Below, in pieces: positions 1 through 8,377 of a stretch of 64,000 nucleotides of DNA. Both the position numbers and the translations under genes were made by a program. Under the pieces are notes generated by a model. That model worked only from the letters and a program-made list of their open reading frames with translations, had not been told where the DNA came from and did not search any database. The DNA is from Myxococcota bacterium. Lineage in GTDB: Bacteria > Myxococcota_A > UBA9160 > UBA6930. Location of the stretch: the NCBI GenBank assembly GCA_028277885.1, contig JANQFK010000067.1, positions 1-64,000 on the forward strand, given 5' to 3'. The first letter of the stretch is position 1; the number at the start of each line of letters is the position of its first letter.

Positions 1-2
1 TG

Positions 3-1679
3 CGGCACTTCGGGAGGCTCAAGCCCGCCAAGGATCGCGTGCCGCCGCGTCTGCTCGTCGAGTCGGCGGCGCGAATCAGCGGCGTGCCGGCCCCGGCCCC
101 CACGGAGCCCGTGCGACCCTGCGGGATGCGCTCACTGGAGGTGCGGGTCGGTCCGAGCGAGGACCGCTCGTGGAACCGGCAGCTCGTCGACGAGATCGAA
201 ACGGCCTCCGCCCGCATCCACGGACGGGTGCCCGACGCGGAGCAGCGGGATCGACTGGCGTGGATTCGACCTCGCCGCTGGCTGGCCCGGGACGAGTCCG
301 ACGTCGAGATCGGCGTGGTCTTCCACTTCTCCAGGGATCGCGGAGGAGGCAATCTCGAGGGCCAGCCGGGGGCCCGGGGCGTCTCGAGCTTCGCGGAGCC
401 CGCCCCGAGCTCGATCCTGCGAGCGGACCCGGCTCCGAGCTACCGCTTCGCGGAGTTCTACCGCCGCAAGCAGCGAGAGGCCGAGGCCCTGGCCTGGCTC
501 CTCGAGAGCTTCCCTCGCACGCTCTTCCTGGTGCGAGGCGTCGACGTCTGCACCGACGAGCTGGGGGTGCCGACCTGGGTGATGGCACCGCTGATCGCCC
601 GGGTCCGCCGTGCCGGCGCCGAGGCCTCGGCGTACCTCTGCGATCTGAACCGCGAGGACGTTCCGACCTTGTCCACCACCGCCCACGCGGGGGAGGACTT
701 CGTGCACCTGCTCAACGGTCTGCGCAACATCGACCAGGCCGTCGAGCACTTCGCCCTCGGCGAGGGGGACCGCATCGGCCACGGGATCGCGCTGGGCCTC
801 GAGCCGCTCGGCTGGGCGCGCAAGGCCGGGCGGGTCGCGATGCCGCGGGAGGAGCGACTCTTCGACCTGGTCTGGGAGTGGGCCTGGTACGGGAAGGAAG
901 GGGCACCGCCGCGACGACGCGACGTCATCGAGCTCGAGATCCTCGAGCACGCGCACGCCCTCTTCGGCAGCCGGATACGCAGCCCCTACGATCTGGTGCG
1001 GCTCCAGAGCGATCTCGTCGATCCGGAATCGATGTTCGACGGGGTCCGGTATCCGGACGGCGAGCCGGTTCCGCCTGTCGATCCCGACCGGCGTCGGCGA
1101 CAGGATCTGCTGCGGCGCTTCCTCAGCGACCCGAAGGTGTTCCGGGCCGGCCGCGAGAGCATCTGGGTGGATCCGAGCGAGGAGGGCCCGGCTCTCGACG
1201 AGCTCCAGCGCGGGCTGCGCGCCAAGGTGGCCGCGCGGGGGCTGGCGGTGGAGGTCAACCCGACCTCGAACATGCTGATCGGGGACCTCGCGGACCTGTC
1301 GACCCACCCGCTCTGGCGTCTCGACCCCCTGGAGCCGAGCGACGTGCCTCGGATCTCGGTGTGCGTCGGCTCCGACGACCCGATCACCTTTGCCTCCGAC
1401 GTGCGGACCGAGCTCCAGAGCCTGGCCGACGTGGTGGCGAGCGCGCCCCGGCCCGAAGGGGAGGGGGGGGGCCGGCGCGGGCACGAGGAGGCGCTTCGCT
1501 GGGTCGATCGCGTCCGGCAGACGGGGCTGGACTACCGCTTCACCCTCCGGTCTCCGGAGAGCTACCGCCTCCACGAGGCGGCCTTGTTCCGCGGTCTGCC
1601 TCCCGCGCCCGCAGCCGGGAGGCGAGGGCGCCAGGCTCGCGGCTCCAGCCCGGCTGGAGCCGGCCCAACGGCGTGGTAG
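3..1679 (+). CDS. Divergent adenosine deaminase-like protein, 5' end cut by the window (possible RADAR RdrB)
   Basis: The reading frame is open from base 3; the first possible start is GTG at 39, but the family needs more N-terminal sequence, so the gene is 5'-truncated. Deaminase blocks are visible in order, numbered from GTG 39: LEVRVGP (about 33), GVDVCTDE (about 165), TTAHAGED (about 211, metal His and catalytic Glu), GDRIGHG (about 240), EVNPTSN (about 405) and GSDDP (about 440, metal Asp pair). The N-terminal HxH metal pair is not seen and should lie upstream. Ordinary adenosine deaminases have about 340 residues; this fragment already has about 558, with large insertions between blocks. 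Long divergent deaminases of this kind include RdrB of the anti-phage RADAR system, whose ATPase RdrA is usually encoded just upstream, here outside the window. The deaminase fold is fairly sure; the RADAR assignment is inference. Confidence 0.72.
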   Translation, partial: RHFGRLKPAKDRVPPRLLVESAARISGVPAPAPTEPVRPCGMRSLEVRVGPSEDRSWNRQLVDEIETASARIHGRVPDAEQRDRLAWIRPRRWLARDESDVEIGVVFHFSRDRGGGNLEGQPGARGVSSFAEPAPSSILRADPAPSYRFAEFYRRKQREAEALAWLLESFPRTLFLVRGVDVCTDELGVPTWVMAPLIARVRRAGAEASAYLCDLNREDVPTLSTTAHAGEDFVHLLNGLRNIDQAVEHFALGEGDRIGHGIALGLEPLGWARKAGRVAMPREERLFDLVWEWAWYGKEGAPPRRRDVIELEILEHAHALFGSRIRSPYDLVRLQSDLVDPESMFDGVRYPDGEPVPPVDPDRRRRQDLLRRFLSDPKVFRAGRESIWVDPSEEGPALDELQRGLRAKVAARGLAVEVNPTSNMLIGDLADLSTHPLWRLDPLEPSDVPRISVCVGSDDPITFASDVRTELQSLADVVASAPRPEGEGGGRRGHEEALRWVDRVRQTGLDYRFTLRSPESYRLHEAALFRGLPPAPAAGRRGRQARGSSPAGAGPTAW

Positions 1680-1686
1680 GCCGGGG

Positions 1687-1706
1687 CGTGGGCTCTCGCC
1701 CCCACG
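1687..1706 (+). terminator. Hairpin after the deaminase-like gene
   Basis: A 6-bp stem (CGTGGG at 1687-1692 with CCCACG at 1701-1706) begins 7 bases after the stop codon and is followed by only two T residues. It may end transcription of the deaminase gene or may be chance in GC-rich DNA. The rest of 1680-1852 shows no gene. Confidence 0.3.
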
Positions 1707-1852
1707 TTCAGTCGCCCTCGGCGCAGACCGATAACCCTCGGCGGACCGGTCCATGGACGGACGGAGTGGAGAGGCTCGCTTGCGTTCGCAGCGGGCGTCT
1801 CCGACACTCCGCGGCCGTCCGCTGGCCCCATCGAGGGGAACGCGCCCCACTC

Positions 1853-2401
1853 ATGCAGTCCGGCTTCAACACGAACATCCGCTATCGGGGCGTGCTCTTC
1901 CACGTGCAGAGCGAGGACAGCGGCCGCAAGCACCCTCACATCATCACGCACCTCTATCATGGTGGGACGATCCTCGTCTCCGAGAAGAGCAGCTACGAGG
2001 ACCAGGTCGAGGACCCGAACCTCGAGGAGGTGGTGAAGCGGCTGATGGAGAACCAGCACAAGGCGGTGCTGAAGCGGCTCGTCGCCGCGGACTACGACCA
2101 CCTGATCCGCTCGCGCCTGGGCGAGGACGTCTTCCAGGACGGCGCGGGCGCGGCGGATGCCGGGGCGGACTCCGACCGCACCGGGCCCCTCGAGCCCACC
2201 CGGCCGCCCGAGCCTGCCGCGGCCGCGGTCGCGGAGGAGCCGTCCCTGCCCGAGGTGCAGGCCGAGCCCGAGCCCCACGAGCAGGAGCCCGACGGCGAGC
2301 GCGCCTTCGGTGAGGGCATCGTCTCCGAGAAGCCACTCGACGAGGTCATCCTCGGCTACCTGGTAGAGAACGCGCGCAAGCGCAAGCGCCAACGGCAGTG
2401 A
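1853..2401 (+). CDS. Conserved hypothetical protein upstream of ftsEX
   Basis: A 182-residue cytoplasmic-looking protein with no signal peptide. ATG 1853 is chosen because AGGGGA lies about 12 bases upstream and the product begins with a compact domain (residues 1-90: FNTNIRYRG, FHVQSEDSG, HIITHLYHGG, EKSSYED). An acidic, Pro/Ala/Glu-rich linker follows (about 95-155), then a short conserved-looking tail (about 158-182: SEKPLDEVILGYLVENARK) ending in basic residues. The stop overlaps the GTG start of ftsE by four bases, so it should be cotranscribed and translationally coupled with ftsE-ftsX-envC-ctpA. I cannot assign a function; its position makes a role with FtsEX plausible but unproven. 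Confidence 0.7.
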   Translation: MQSGFNTNIRYRGVLFHVQSEDSGRKHPHIITHLYHGGTILVSEKSSYEDQVEDPNLEEVVKRLMENQHKAVLKRLVAADYDHLIRSRLGEDVFQDGAGAADAGADSDRTGPLEPTRPPEPAAAAVAEEPSLPEVQAEPEPHEQEPDGERAFGEGIVSEKPLDEVILGYLVENARKRKRQRQ

Positions 2402-3123
2402 GGGGCTTCGGCGCGGAGCCGCCGCACACCGGGGGCGACGCCCTCGTGCGGCTGTTCCACGTCTCGAAGTCCTACATGGCCGGCACCTGGGCGCTGCGCG
2501 ACGTGAACCTGGAGCTGCGCAAGGGCGAGCTCGCCTTCCTCACCGGCTCGAGCGGCGCCGGCAAGACGACGCTGCTGAAGCTGATGTTCGCCGCCGAGCG
2601 GCCCAGCGAGGGACAGATCCTGGTGCTGGGGCGCAACGTCGGCCGGCTGCGCTCCCCGGCGGTCCCGGCCCTGCGCCGCCACATCGGCGTGGTGTTCCAG
2701 GACTTCAAGCTGCTGCCCCGGCGCACGGTGGAGGAGAACGTCGGCCTCGCCCTCGACGTGGTCGGCGCGCCGCGCCGCCGCGCCCGCGCCCAGGTGTTCT
2801 CGATGCTGAAGCGCGTCGGTCTGCAGCACCGGCGCCACCACCACCCGCTGTCGCTCTCGGGCGGTGAGCAGCAGCGCGTCGCCATCGCGCGCGCACTGGT
2901 GAACGAGCCCGAGATCCTGCTCGCCGACGAGCCGACGGGAAACCTCGACCCGGAGCTCTCCCTCGAGATCATCGACCTGCTCGCCAGCGTGGCCGCCCGG
3001 GGCACCACGGTGCTGGTCGCCACCCACGAGCACTCGCTGATCGAGCTCTACGGCTCCCGCACCCTGCGGCTCGAGGGCGGGCGCGTGATCGACGACACCC
3101 CCGCGCGCGGTCGGGTGGGGTGA
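2398..3123 (+). CDS. ftsE: Cell division ATP-binding protein FtsE
   Basis: ABC ATPase that works with FtsX at the inner membrane to switch on septal peptidoglycan hydrolases. The fold is complete: Walker A GSSGAGKTT (about residues 50-58), Q-loop VVFQDFKLLP, signature LSGGEQQRVAIARAL, Walker B ILLADEPTGNLD and an H-loop His. The GTG at 2398 overlaps the previous stop (GTGA). An in-frame GTG at 2446 would begin VRLFHVSKSY, which matches the usual FtsE N-terminus better, so the first 16 residues may not be translated. The 3' end overlaps ftsX by four bases. Confidence 0.95.
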   Translation: MRGFGAEPPHTGGDALVRLFHVSKSYMAGTWALRDVNLELRKGELAFLTGSSGAGKTTLLKLMFAAERPSEGQILVLGRNVGRLRSPAVPALRRHIGVVFQDFKLLPRRTVEENVGLALDVVGAPRRRARAQVFSMLKRVGLQHRRHHHPLSLSGGEQQRVAIARALVNEPEILLADEPTGNLDPELSLEIIDLLASVAARGTTVLVATHEHSLIELYGSRTLRLEGGRVIDDTPARGRVG

Positions 3124-4025
3124 AGCGCTTCCTCGCCCGGCTGCGCTACGTGCTGCGCTCCGCGGTCCTCGGGCTGCGGGCGAGCCCGGTGACGTCGAGC
3201 ATCGCGGTGCTCACCATCTCGGTCACCCTGGTGCTGGTGGGCGCCTTCGCGCTGCTGGTCTCGAACATGCAGGGCGTGATGGAGCGCTTCGGCGAGGACC
3301 TGGTGCTCTCCGCCTACCTCGCCGACGACGTGGACCCCGCGGCGCGCTCCGCCCTGGCCGACCGGGTGGCGTCGGTTCCGGGCGTGGCCGGGGTCGAGCT
3401 GGTGACGAAGGAGCAGGCCCTCGAGCGCTTCCGGGCGAGCGTGGGCGGCCGCGCCGCGCTCCTGGAGGGCCTCGAGGACAATCCGCTTCCGGCTTCCTTC
3501 GAGGTGACGCTCGAGGCGACGCGTCGCTCGCCCGAAGGCCTGCGCGCCGTGGTGGAGGCCGTGGAGGCGCTGCCGGGCGTGACGGACCTCGGCTACGGCC
3601 AGGAGTGGGTGGAGGGCTACGCGCGGGCCGTCGGCCTGGTGCGCGGCCTGGGCCTCGTGATCGGCGGCGTGCTCGCCCTGGCGGCGCTGCTGATCGTGGC
3701 GAACACGATCCGCCTCGCCGTCTACGCGCGCCGGGACGAGATCGACATCCTGCTGCTGGTGGGTGCGAGCCGCACCTTCGTCTCGGTGCCCTTCCTGCTG
3801 GAGGGCGTGGTGCAGGGGGCCCTCGGCGGCGCCTTCGCCCTGGCGCTGCTCTACGGCGTGTACCGGCTGCTGCTGCCGGGCCTCGAGCAGGGCCTCGCCT
3901 TCCTGCTCGGCTACGCGAGCCCGGTGTTCCTCGGCTCCGAGGGCGCGCTCTGGCTGGTGGCGGGCGGTGCGGTGCTGGGCGTGCTGGGCTCGGCGGCCGC
4001 CGTGCTCCAGGGGATGCGCGAGTGA
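3120..4025 (+). CDS. ftsX: Cell division permease FtsX
   Basis: Inner-membrane partner of FtsE. The 301-residue product has the FtsX layout: a basic cytoplasmic start, TM1 (about 27-49), a periplasmic loop of about 125 residues that in the family recruits EnvC-type activators, then three further membrane segments (about 175-200, 215-245, 265-290). The loop carries the typical stretch with FGEDLVLSAYLADDVD and a GLEDNPLPASFEV block. GTG 3120 overlaps the ftsE stop by four bases, and the stop overlaps the next start likewise, so FtsE, FtsX and the activator should be made together. No defect is seen. Confidence 0.95.
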   Translation: MKRFLARLRYVLRSAVLGLRASPVTSSIAVLTISVTLVLVGAFALLVSNMQGVMERFGEDLVLSAYLADDVDPAARSALADRVASVPGVAGVELVTKEQALERFRASVGGRAALLEGLEDNPLPASFEVTLEATRRSPEGLRAVVEAVEALPGVTDLGYGQEWVEGYARAVGLVRGLGLVIGGVLALAALLIVANTIRLAVYARRDEIDILLLVGASRTFVSVPFLLEGVVQGALGGAFALALLYGVYRLLLPGLEQGLAFLLGYASPVFLGSEGALWLVAGGAVLGVLGSAAAVLQGMRE

Positions 4026-5188
4026 GGCCGGCGGCGGGCCGGGCGCTCGCCGTCGGGCTCGTCCTCGCTCTCGCCCTCGCGCCCGGCGTCGCGGCCCAGG
4101 ATGCAGAGACCGTCGGCGAGCTCGAGGTGCTGCGGCGCGCCATCGAGGAGCACCGCGAGCGCGTGGGCTCCTACGAGCGGGAGGAGCGAGGCCTGCTCGA
4201 GACCGTGGAGGCCATGGACCGCGCCGCCGAGGCGCTCTCGGACGACGCCGGGCGCGCGCGGCGCCGGGCCCGGGAGGCCCGCGCCCGGCTCACCGGTCTC
4301 GACGGCGAGATCCGCGAGCTCGAGGGGCGCCTCGCCCGCACCCGGCGCGCCCTCGCGGCCCGCGCCGTGGCGCTCTACAAGTCGGGCGAGGTCGGCCCCG
4401 TGCGCGCGCTCTTCTCCGCCGAGTCGCTGCCCGACGCCCTGGCCCGGGTCGAGGCCCTGCGCCGTCTCGTCGCCCACGACCAGGATCTGCTGGACCGCTC
4501 GCGGGCCGAGGCCACCTCCCTCGCCTCGGCGCGCGCCCAGGCGGCGCGGGTCTCGGCGGAGCGCGACGCCTCGGCGGCGCGGCTGGCCCGGCGCGAGTCC
4601 GAGCTCGTGCGCGAGCGCGACGCCAAGCGCGCCCTGCTGCGCCGGGCGCGCCAGGACCGGGCCCGCACCCGGGAGGCCCTGGTGGAGCTCGAGGCCGCCG
4701 CCGAGGCGCTCGAGGAGACCCTCGCCTACCTGGAGGAGACGCCGCCGCGCCGCCGCACGCGGGCCGCCACCCGCTTCGCCTCCCTGCGCGGCCGCCTGCC
4801 GGCCCCGGTGCGCGCCCCCATCGCCTCGGGCTACGGGCTCGTGGTGGACCAGCAGTTCCAGACCGAGACCTTTCGCAAGGGCGTGGAGTTCGCGGCGCGA
4901 GCCGGCGACGTCGTCGAGGCCGTGGCCGAGGGCGAGGTGCGCTTCACGGGCTGGTTCCGGGGCTACGGCAAGATGGTGATCCTCGACCACGGCGACGGCT
5001 TCTTCAGCGTGAGCGGCCACCTCGACTCGATCGACGTCGAGACCGGCGAGCGGGTCGGCGCCGGGGATCGCATCGGGCGGGTGGGGGAGACCGGCTCGCT
5101 CACGGGCCCCAAGCTCTACTTCGAGATCCGCCAGGGGAGCGATGCCCTGGACCCCGGCGACTGGCTCGCTCCCGGGAGCGCCGGCTAG
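4022..5188 (+). CDS. envC: EnvC-like murein hydrolase activator (coiled coil plus degenerate LytM domain)
   Basis: A 388-residue exported protein starting at GTG 4022 (GTGA overlap with ftsX). It has a signal peptide (residues 1-23, ending GVAAQ), a long Arg/Glu-rich coiled coil (about 30-240) and a C-terminal M23/LytM fold (about 265-385). The zinc ligands look lost: the first motif reads GVEFAA without the usual His-Asp arrangement, and the final HxH is replaced (GPKLYFEIR), although SGHL is kept. Loss of catalysis is the hallmark of EnvC-type activators, which bind FtsX and activate amidases instead of cutting. Its place directly after ftsEX supports the name. Confidence 0.88.
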   Translation: MRPAAGRALAVGLVLALALAPGVAAQDAETVGELEVLRRAIEEHRERVGSYEREERGLLETVEAMDRAAEALSDDAGRARRRAREARARLTGLDGEIRELEGRLARTRRALAARAVALYKSGEVGPVRALFSAESLPDALARVEALRRLVAHDQDLLDRSRAEATSLASARAQAARVSAERDASAARLARRESELVRERDAKRALLRRARQDRARTREALVELEAAAEALEETLAYLEETPPRRRTRAATRFASLRGRLPAPVRAPIASGYGLVVDQQFQTETFRKGVEFAARAGDVVEAVAEGEVRFTGWFRGYGKMVILDHGDGFFSVSGHLDSIDVETGERVGAGDRIGRVGETGSLTGPKLYFEIRQGSDALDPGDWLAPGSAG

Positions 5189-5300
5189 ACTGCCTCGATG
5201 CCGAGTGGCAACTGCCGGGTCAAGACCGGCGCACGAACCGCCGAATCCGGACCCAGCATCCCAGCCCCACCCCCCTCCAGACGCCCCGCGGGAGTCCCCA

Positions 5301-6683
5301 ATGCGCCGGTCCCAGTCTCGCTTCCTCCATGGCCTCTTCGCCGGGCTGGCCCTCGCCGCCGTGGCGTTCGTCTCGGCGGCGGGCGTCTCCAGCGCGAGCC
5401 GCTACGAGGACCTCGGGCTCTTCGCCAACGTGCTGCGTCTGGTGCGGGACAACTACGTCGAGCCCGTGGACGAGCGCGCCCTCGTGCAGGGCGCCGTGCG
5501 CGGCATGCTCCAGGCCCTCGATCCCCACTCCTCCTACCTCGACCCGAGCGCCCACCGCGAGATGCAGGTGGACACCAAGGGCGAGTTCCACGGCCTCGGC
5601 ATCGAGATCACCAAGCGGCGCGACGGGTACGTCGAGGTGGTATCTCCCATCGACGGGACCCCGGCGGCGCGGGCCGGGATCCGCGCCCGCGACCAGATCG
5701 TCACCATCTGCCCCACGGAGAAGCCCGCGGAGTGGGACGAGGACTGTCGCAGCACCAAGGGCATGGACCTTCACGAGGCGGTGAAGCACATGCGCGGCCC
5801 GAAGGGCTCGCGGATCACCATCCAGGTGTTCCGCGAGGGCTTCGAGAAGCCCCAGCCCTTCACCATCGTGCGCGACGTGGTCAAGGTGGCGAGCGTGGAG
5901 GGTCGCCTGATCGAGCCCGGCTACGCCTACGTGCGCATCCGCTCCTTCCAGGAGCGCACCGTGAACGACCTGCGCCGGCACCTGAAGAAGCTCCACCAGG
6001 AGACCGGCGACTTCTCGGGCCTGGTGCTCGACCTGCGCGACAACCCGGGCGGCCTGCTCGATCAGGCCGTGAAGGTCTCCGACGTCTGGCTCGACGAGGG
6101 GCTGATCGTGTACACGAAGGGCCGCGTGGAGAGCCAGCGCCAGGAGTTCCGCGCGCGCACCGACGCCGAGACCGGCTACCCCATGGTGATCCTGGTGAAC
6201 GCCGGCAGCGCGAGCGCCTCGGAGATCGTGGCGGGAGCGCTCCAGGACCAGCACCGCGCGCTGCTGCTCGGCGCACCGACCTTCGGCAAGGGCTCGGTGC
6301 AGACCGTCTACCCCCTCGAGGACGGCTCGGGGCTGCGGCTCACCACCGCGCTCTACTACACGCCTTCCGGTCGCTCGATCCAGGAGGTCGGGATCGCGCC
6401 GGACATCGAGGTGGCGCCGCCGACCGAGGTCGCCGCGGCGGACGAGGAAGCCGCCCCCCGGCGCCTGCGCGAGCGCGACCTCGAGGGGCACTTCCGCCAG
6501 CCCGACGAGGACGCCGGCGAGCCCGTCGCCGCGGGCGAGGCGGGCGCCGAGGACGAAGACCTGCAGCTCGCCCGCGCCGTGGAGGTGCTCAAGAGCTGGA
6601 CCTACTTCGAGCGCCTGCGCGAGTCCCGGGACGCGCCGGTGGAGTCGGTGCGCGCCACCGACGTCCTGCCCGTCACGCCCTGA
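5301..6683 (+). CDS. ctpA: Carboxyl-terminal processing protease (S41 family, PDZ domain)
   Basis: Periplasmic serine protease of the CtpA/Prc family, 460 residues. ATG 5301 is preferred over longer in-frame starts because it opens a signal anchor (RRSQSRFLHGLFAGLALAAVAF) and follows GGGAG-like purines. Layout: signal (about 1-33), N-terminal helices with ALDPHSSYLDP (about 70), PDZ domain (about 95-180), catalytic core with NAGSASASE (catalytic Ser) and FGKGSVQT (catalytic Lys), and an acidic C-terminal tail. S41 proteases trim or degrade envelope proteins and often control peptidoglycan hydrolases, which fits its position after envC. A TAGACT hexamer overlapping the envC stop (5186-5191) could give it an extra promoter. 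Confidence 0.92.
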   Translation: MRRSQSRFLHGLFAGLALAAVAFVSAAGVSSASRYEDLGLFANVLRLVRDNYVEPVDERALVQGAVRGMLQALDPHSSYLDPSAHREMQVDTKGEFHGLGIEITKRRDGYVEVVSPIDGTPAARAGIRARDQIVTICPTEKPAEWDEDCRSTKGMDLHEAVKHMRGPKGSRITIQVFREGFEKPQPFTIVRDVVKVASVEGRLIEPGYAYVRIRSFQERTVNDLRRHLKKLHQETGDFSGLVLDLRDNPGGLLDQAVKVSDVWLDEGLIVYTKGRVESQRQEFRARTDAETGYPMVILVNAGSASASEIVAGALQDQHRALLLGAPTFGKGSVQTVYPLEDGSGLRLTTALYYTPSGRSIQEVGIAPDIEVAPPTEVAAADEEAAPRRLRERDLEGHFRQPDEDAGEPVAAGEAGAEDEDLQLARAVEVLKSWTYFERLRESRDAPVESVRATDVLPVTP

Positions 6684-6763
6684 CCGTCGCGCCCCGACCG
6701 TTGCGCGACCCAGAAGCCGCGCCCGGAGCTTCGGGCGCGGCGGGGGGCCGCTACCCTGGCGGC

Positions 6764-8014
6764 GTGACCACGCCGTCGCTCTTCCCGCGCCACGTCTTCA
6801 CGGTGGGCGAGCTGCTGGCCCAGGCGCGGGGCGCCCTCGACGCCCGCATCGGCCGGGTCTGGGTGGCGGGCGAGGTCAGCAACCTGCGCCGCGCGCCCTC
6901 GGGCCACCACTACCTCACGCTCAAGGACGAGAGCGCCCAGCTGCGCGCGGCGCTGTTCCGCCCGGCGGCGCGGCAGCTGCGCTTCGAGCTCGAGGACGGG
7001 CTCGAGGTGCTGCTCCACGGCGACGTCACCATCTACGAGCCGCGCGGCGAGCTCCAGATCGTCGTGCGCGAGGTGGAGCCCCGCGGCCGCGGCGCGCTCC
7101 AGCTCGCCTTCGAGCAGCTCCGGGCGCGCCTCGAGGCCGAGGGCCTGTTCGATCCCGCCGCCAAGCGCGCCATCCCGGCCCACCCGCGCCGCGTCGCCGT
7201 GGTCACCTCACCCACGGGCGCGGCGGTGCGCGACGTGATCCAGGTGAGCGGGCGGCTCTCCCCCGCCACGCCGCTCCTGGTGGTGCCGACCCGGGTGCAG
7301 GGCGAGGGCGCCGAGCACGAGGTGGCCGCGGCGCTGGCCCGCGCCGCGCGGCAGCCCGGGGTGCAGACCGTGCTGCTGGTCCGCGGAGGCGGCTCCCTCG
7401 AGGACCTGCTCGCCTTCAACAGCGAGGTCGTGGCCCGGGCGGTGCGGACCTGCCCGCTGCCCGTCGTGTGCGGCGTGGGGCACGAGGTGGACGTCTCCAT
7501 CGCGGACCTCGCCGCGGACCTGCGCGCCCCCACGCCCTCGGCCGCCGCCGCCCTCGCGCTGCCGGACCGCGAGGCCCTGGCGGAGCGCCTCGGGGCCCGG
7601 CGCGCGCGCCTGGCCCGGGCGGTGGAGCGGGTGCTCGAGCGGGCGGCGGCGCGCTTCGCGCGCAGCAGCGACGCGCTGCACGCGAGCGCGCCCGCGGCGC
7701 GACTCGCGGCCGGCCGCGAGCGCCTCGCCCACGCCAGGCGGGCGCTGGCCCGGGCCGCCGAGCGGCGGGTGGCCGGCCTCTCGGCGCGCCTGGGCGCCGC
7801 CGCGGCGCGCCTCGACGCGCTCTCGCCACTGGCGGTGCTCTCCCGCGGCTACGCGATCGTGCAGCGCACCGGGGACGGCGCCGTGGTGCGCCGCGCCGAG
7901 GAGGTCGCGGCGGGCGAGGCCCTCACCCTACGCCTCGGCTCGGGCGAGATCGACGCCACCGCGAGCGCGGTACGCGTGGCTGCGGAGCGACCCGCCGAGG
8001 CGGAAAAGCCCTGA
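6764..8014 (+). CDS. xseA: Exodeoxyribonuclease VII large subunit
   Basis: Catalytic subunit of exonuclease VII, a single-strand DNA exonuclease used in repair. The 416-residue product has an N-terminal OB fold (about 8-105: VWVAGEVSNLRRAPSGHHYLTLKD), the XseA catalytic region with VVTSPTGAAVRDV (about 147) and LVRGGGSLEDLLAFN (about 207), GVGHEVDVSIADLAADLRAPTPSAAA (about 240), a coiled-coil region and the C-terminal LSRGYAIV box (about 363). GTG 6764 starts the conserved sequence; a TACCCT hexamer ends 6 bases before it, implying an almost leaderless transcript if used. Its partner xseB is the next gene. Confidence 0.95.
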   Translation: MTTPSLFPRHVFTVGELLAQARGALDARIGRVWVAGEVSNLRRAPSGHHYLTLKDESAQLRAALFRPAARQLRFELEDGLEVLLHGDVTIYEPRGELQIVVREVEPRGRGALQLAFEQLRARLEAEGLFDPAAKRAIPAHPRRVAVVTSPTGAAVRDVIQVSGRLSPATPLLVVPTRVQGEGAEHEVAAALARAARQPGVQTVLLVRGGGSLEDLLAFNSEVVARAVRTCPLPVVCGVGHEVDVSIADLAADLRAPTPSAAAALALPDREALAERLGARRARLARAVERVLERAAARFARSSDALHASAPAARLAAGRERLAHARRALARAAERRVAGLSARLGAAAARLDALSPLAVLSRGYAIVQRTGDGAVVRRAEEVAAGEALTLRLGSGEIDATASAVRVAAERPAEAEKP

Positions 8015-8044
8015 TTCGGCGGTCGGTTCCGTCGCCACGCGCGT

Positions 8045-8073
8045 TTGACGCGCACCCGGCACGCCGGTAGGCT
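8045..8073 (+). promoter_or_regulatory. Sigma-70-type promoter for xseB-ispA-dxs-tlyA
   Basis: TTGACG at 8045-8050 and TAGGCT at 8068-8073 are separated by exactly 17 bases, and the xseB ATG lies 10 bases further on. The downstream genes overlap or nearly touch, so this promoter could drive the whole isoprenoid group. Function is inferred from the match only. Confidence 0.6.
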
Positions 8074-8083
8074 CCGACGGGCG

Positions 8084-8377
8084 ATGAGCGAGACGCCCCG
8101 CTCGGTGCCGGAACCCATGCCCGTCGACGACGGTCTGAACCTCGACGGCTTGGACTTCGAGCACGCCCTCGACCGGCTGGAAGGCGTGGTGGAGCGGCTC
8201 GAGAGCGGGGAGCTTGCCCTCGAGGAGGCGCTCGCCGCCTTCGAGGAGGGGGTTCGCCTCTCGCGCCGCTGCGCCGAGCAGCTGGGAGCCGCGGAGCGAC
8301 GGATCGAGCTACTCGTCGAAGAGGGCGGAAGCGATGCGGTGCGCCCCTTCGACCCGGACGGAGACGACGAGGACTAG
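8084..8377 (+). CDS. xseB: Exodeoxyribonuclease VII small subunit
   Basis: A 97-residue protein with the XseB three-helix core (about residues 22-80): FEHALDRLEGVVERLESGELALEEALAAFEEG, then LSRRCAEQLGAAERRIELL. XseB subunits wrap the XseA coiled coil in the holoenzyme. ATG 8084 is preferred over an upstream in-frame ATG at 8045 because the promoter elements would fall inside the longer version. The N-terminal 20 residues and the acidic tail (DPDGDDED) are outside the conserved core. The stop codon shares one base with the next start. Confidence 0.92.
   Translation: MSETPRSVPEPMPVDDGLNLDGLDFEHALDRLEGVVERLESGELALEEALAAFEEGVRLSRRCAEQLGAAERRIELLVEEGGSDAVRPFDPDGDDED

Noticed and set aside
5198-6763. 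Upstream extension of the xseA frame from ATG 5198
   Set aside because: It is a shadow of ctpA in another frame; xseA homology begins at GTG 6764.
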